A stretch of 30,876 nt of DNA from Phoronis australis (Eukaryota > Phoronida > Phoronidae), in contig NMRA01000163.1 of NCBI GenBank assembly GCA_002633005.1, forward strand, positions 1-30,876, read 5' to 3'. Shown piece by piece: positions 29,444-30,876 of this stretch. Both the position numbers and the translations under genes were made by a program. Position 1 is the stretch's first letter. Each line of letters opens with the position of its first letter. The notes beneath the pieces were generated by a model. That model made no database searches. It was not told where the DNA came from and saw only the letters and a program-made list of their open reading frames with translations.

Positions 29444-30876
29444 AATATATATATATATTTATTCAATAACTAGGCCTCCGGCCCTTGTTACAATCAAATC
29501 ATCAAATACAATAAAGGTAAGTGTCAAACACTAGAAGTAAACCGAATTCTTCTTCGCTTGAATGCGAAATGAACATATTTACATGTTGACCATGTAAGAT
29601 CTTTTTCCTACATAGTCATGAGTCTGTTGAATTTTGTAACATTGGGATTGTTGTAGCTCCATGCAGGCAAATATCGTTTCCTAAGGTCATCGTAGAATGG
29701 GCATTCGATAACAAAATGATATTCCGACTCGACATATGTCCTAACACAGAGAGGGCATAACCTTTCTGTTCTGCTAAGTTTCAAGTGTCTACCCTTTTCA
29801 ATCATTAGTGCATGCGCTGAACATCTCAATCTCACCATATCAGATCTAACATTTACATTGTCAATTACATCTAAATAGTTTTCAAAACATATATTTAACT
29901 TAAAAGTTCTGTAAGTTTCCAGCTTAATCGAATTGTTCAAAATATCTTGCCATTTTTGCTGATCAATATCTTTGCATCTTTGTTTAAAAAGTGATATGAA
30001 GCTTGTCTCGGAACCTACACCCTGATTATACCATGCTTCTCCAAAACCAAACTGAAATAACAATTTCTTAACATCATTAACCCAGCACGGTTTATTAACA
30101 TTTTCCGTCATATTGTACTGCCATTCATAGCAATGATATGTAATTTTTGACTCATCGGTTTTTAATAGTTTTAACCAATATTTCATAATTCTAGGAAGTC
30201 GGTAAGCAATCAAGGAGTAACGACCCATCTCACCTCTAGCAGTCGATGAAATTGCCGTGCTAGGCAAATTTAAAATTTCTTTACAAAATTTTGTGTGGAC
30301 TATTTCAATACATTCGCAATCATTAAAACCCCAGATCTCACAGCCATAATGAAGTATCGGCAATATTTTACAATCGAATAATTTTAAACTAACTTTAACA
30401 GGGAGTGCATTAAAACCATTGACATTTTTTCTCATCAAATTCACTGCCTTAGTAGCCTGTAATGATAGAGTTTTCTGTGCGCAAGACCACGAACCTTTCG
30501 TAGTAAACATTAATCCTAGATATTTGTATGCATTTACAATATTAACAGTATTCCCATCATACGTCCATTTTTCATACGATCGTAACATTCCACCTTTTCT
30601 GAAAACAATTATCTTAGTCTTCGACATGTTAACAATCAATTTCCATTTCTGGCTATACTCATATAAAATGTTCAATTTTTTCTGCAGTCCTTTCACACTA
30701 TAAGAAAATAAAACCAAATCATCAGCAAACAGCAGATGCAATAATTCAGCTGATCCCATGGAAATTGTTTCACCTCCCCCGGATTCTAATTCTTGTTCGA
30801 GATCGTTTATAAATAAAATAAACAAAAACGGTGATAGCTGAGAGCCTTGTTTTAGACCATTATGACAATCAAAGAA
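29444..30876 (-). mobile_element. LINE (CR1/L2/jockey-superfamily type), 3' part
   Basis: A non-LTR retrotransposon lies on the minus strand with its 3' end at about 29444 and its 5' part beyond the right window edge. The tail reads GAATAAATATATATATATA rather than poly(A) and joins the CACTAAT of the pearl/HINE-like element, which it interrupts. The 3' untranslated region is about 160 bp and contains a short hairpin GGCC-TCC-GGCC (29473-29483). The frame is intact over the visible part, so it is younger than the relic at 15962. The exact clade cannot be settled without the full protein. Confidence 0.85.
29608..30876 (-). CDS. LINE ORF2 reverse transcriptase, C-terminal 422 residues
   Basis: The polymerase copies the element's RNA into DNA at a nicked target. 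The frame is open to the window edge, with no start codon here; the endonuclease and first reverse transcriptase blocks lie outside. In the visible part GLKQGSQLSP (residues 7-16) is the conserved block before the catalytic site, and FADD (50-53) holds the two active-site aspartates. Then come a WKLIVNMSKTK block (about 82-92), the thumb/connection region with YKYLGLMFTTKGSW, LFDCKILPILHYGCEIWGF, and a YWLKLLK stretch. A C-terminal zinc-knuckle-like motif C374-x2-C377-x9-H387-x4-C392 follows, ending near residue 422 at TAG (29608-29610). No stop or frameshift interrupts it. A TTG at 30825 is not a real start. Confidence 0.9.
   Translation of the reverse strand, partial: FFDCHNGLKQGSQLSPFLFILFINDLEQELESGGGETISMGSAELLHLLFADDLVLFSYSVKGLQKKLNILYEYSQKWKLIVNMSKTKIIVFRKGGMLRSYEKWTYDGNTVNIVNAYKYLGLMFTTKGSWSCAQKTLSLQATKAVNLMRKNVNGFNALPVKVSLKLFDCKILPILHYGCEIWGFNDCECIEIVHTKFCKEILNLPSTAISSTARGEMGRYSLIAYRLPRIMKYWLKLLKTDESKITYHCYEWQYNMTENVNKPCWVNDVKKLLFQFGFGEAWYNQGVGSETSFISLFKQRCKDIDQQKWQDILNNSIKLETYRTFKLNICFENYLDVIDNVNVRSDMVRLRCSAHALMIEKGRHLKLSRTERLCPLCVRTYVESEYHFVIECPFYDDLRKRYLPAWSYNNPNVTKFNRLMTM

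Noticed and set aside
30825-30825. Start of the LINE protein at 30825
   Set aside because: The codon is TTG and the frame continues upstream to the window edge through the conserved GLKQGSQLSP block.

Overview
This is a eukaryotic, repeat-dominated window (about 30.9 kb, AT-rich, one N at 992), most likely from a marine invertebrate animal. The pointers are a CR1/L2/jockey-superfamily-type LINE, pearl/HINE-like elements built from ~150-bp core repeats with a GGAC microsatellite, a tRNA-like SINE head, several short terminal-inverted-repeat elements, and frequent TACATGTA-type words. The species cannot be fixed from the sequence. No complete host gene, rRNA, tRNA or CRISPR array is visible.

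Positions 1-15010 are a broken tandem array of a long non-coding unit (called R2k here; about 2.0 kb once insertions are removed), seen as about five partial copies. Several later insertions interrupt it. They are a 1.7-kb element with terminal inverted repeats and a target duplication (318-2016), a pearl/HINE-like element (2565-3485), a 155-bp insert with a hammerhead-like hairpin (6464-6618), a nested pair of pearl/HINE-like elements (8225-10850, with a complete one at 9142-10195), and two unassigned segments (11827-12810, 13985-14735).

Positions 15011-20000 hold a decayed LINE reverse transcriptase (15962-16689), then a 1.57-kb terminal-inverted-repeat element (16690-18261) that contains two smaller inverted-repeat elements, a tRNA-like SINE relic (18985-19019), a convincing coding exon on the minus strand with a strong splice donor (19258-19553), and a hAT-type MITE (19836-19986).

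Positions 20000-28300 are mostly unique sequence. They contain a possible two- or three-exon gene for a small secreted protein (21135-22019, splice phases agree, but one version has an in-frame stop), a second hammerhead-like hairpin (22125-22163), a three-unit tandem repeat (22254-22734), several coding-like islands of low confidence, and a diverged pearl/HINE-like copy (26395-26805).

Positions 28300-30876 hold a further pearl/HINE-like element (28436-29443) interrupted by an intact-looking LINE on the minus strand. The reverse transcriptase/C-terminal part of its ORF is open to the right window edge. Nothing here works as a pathway: the window mainly records nested insertions of selfish DNA, with a few candidate host exons between them.
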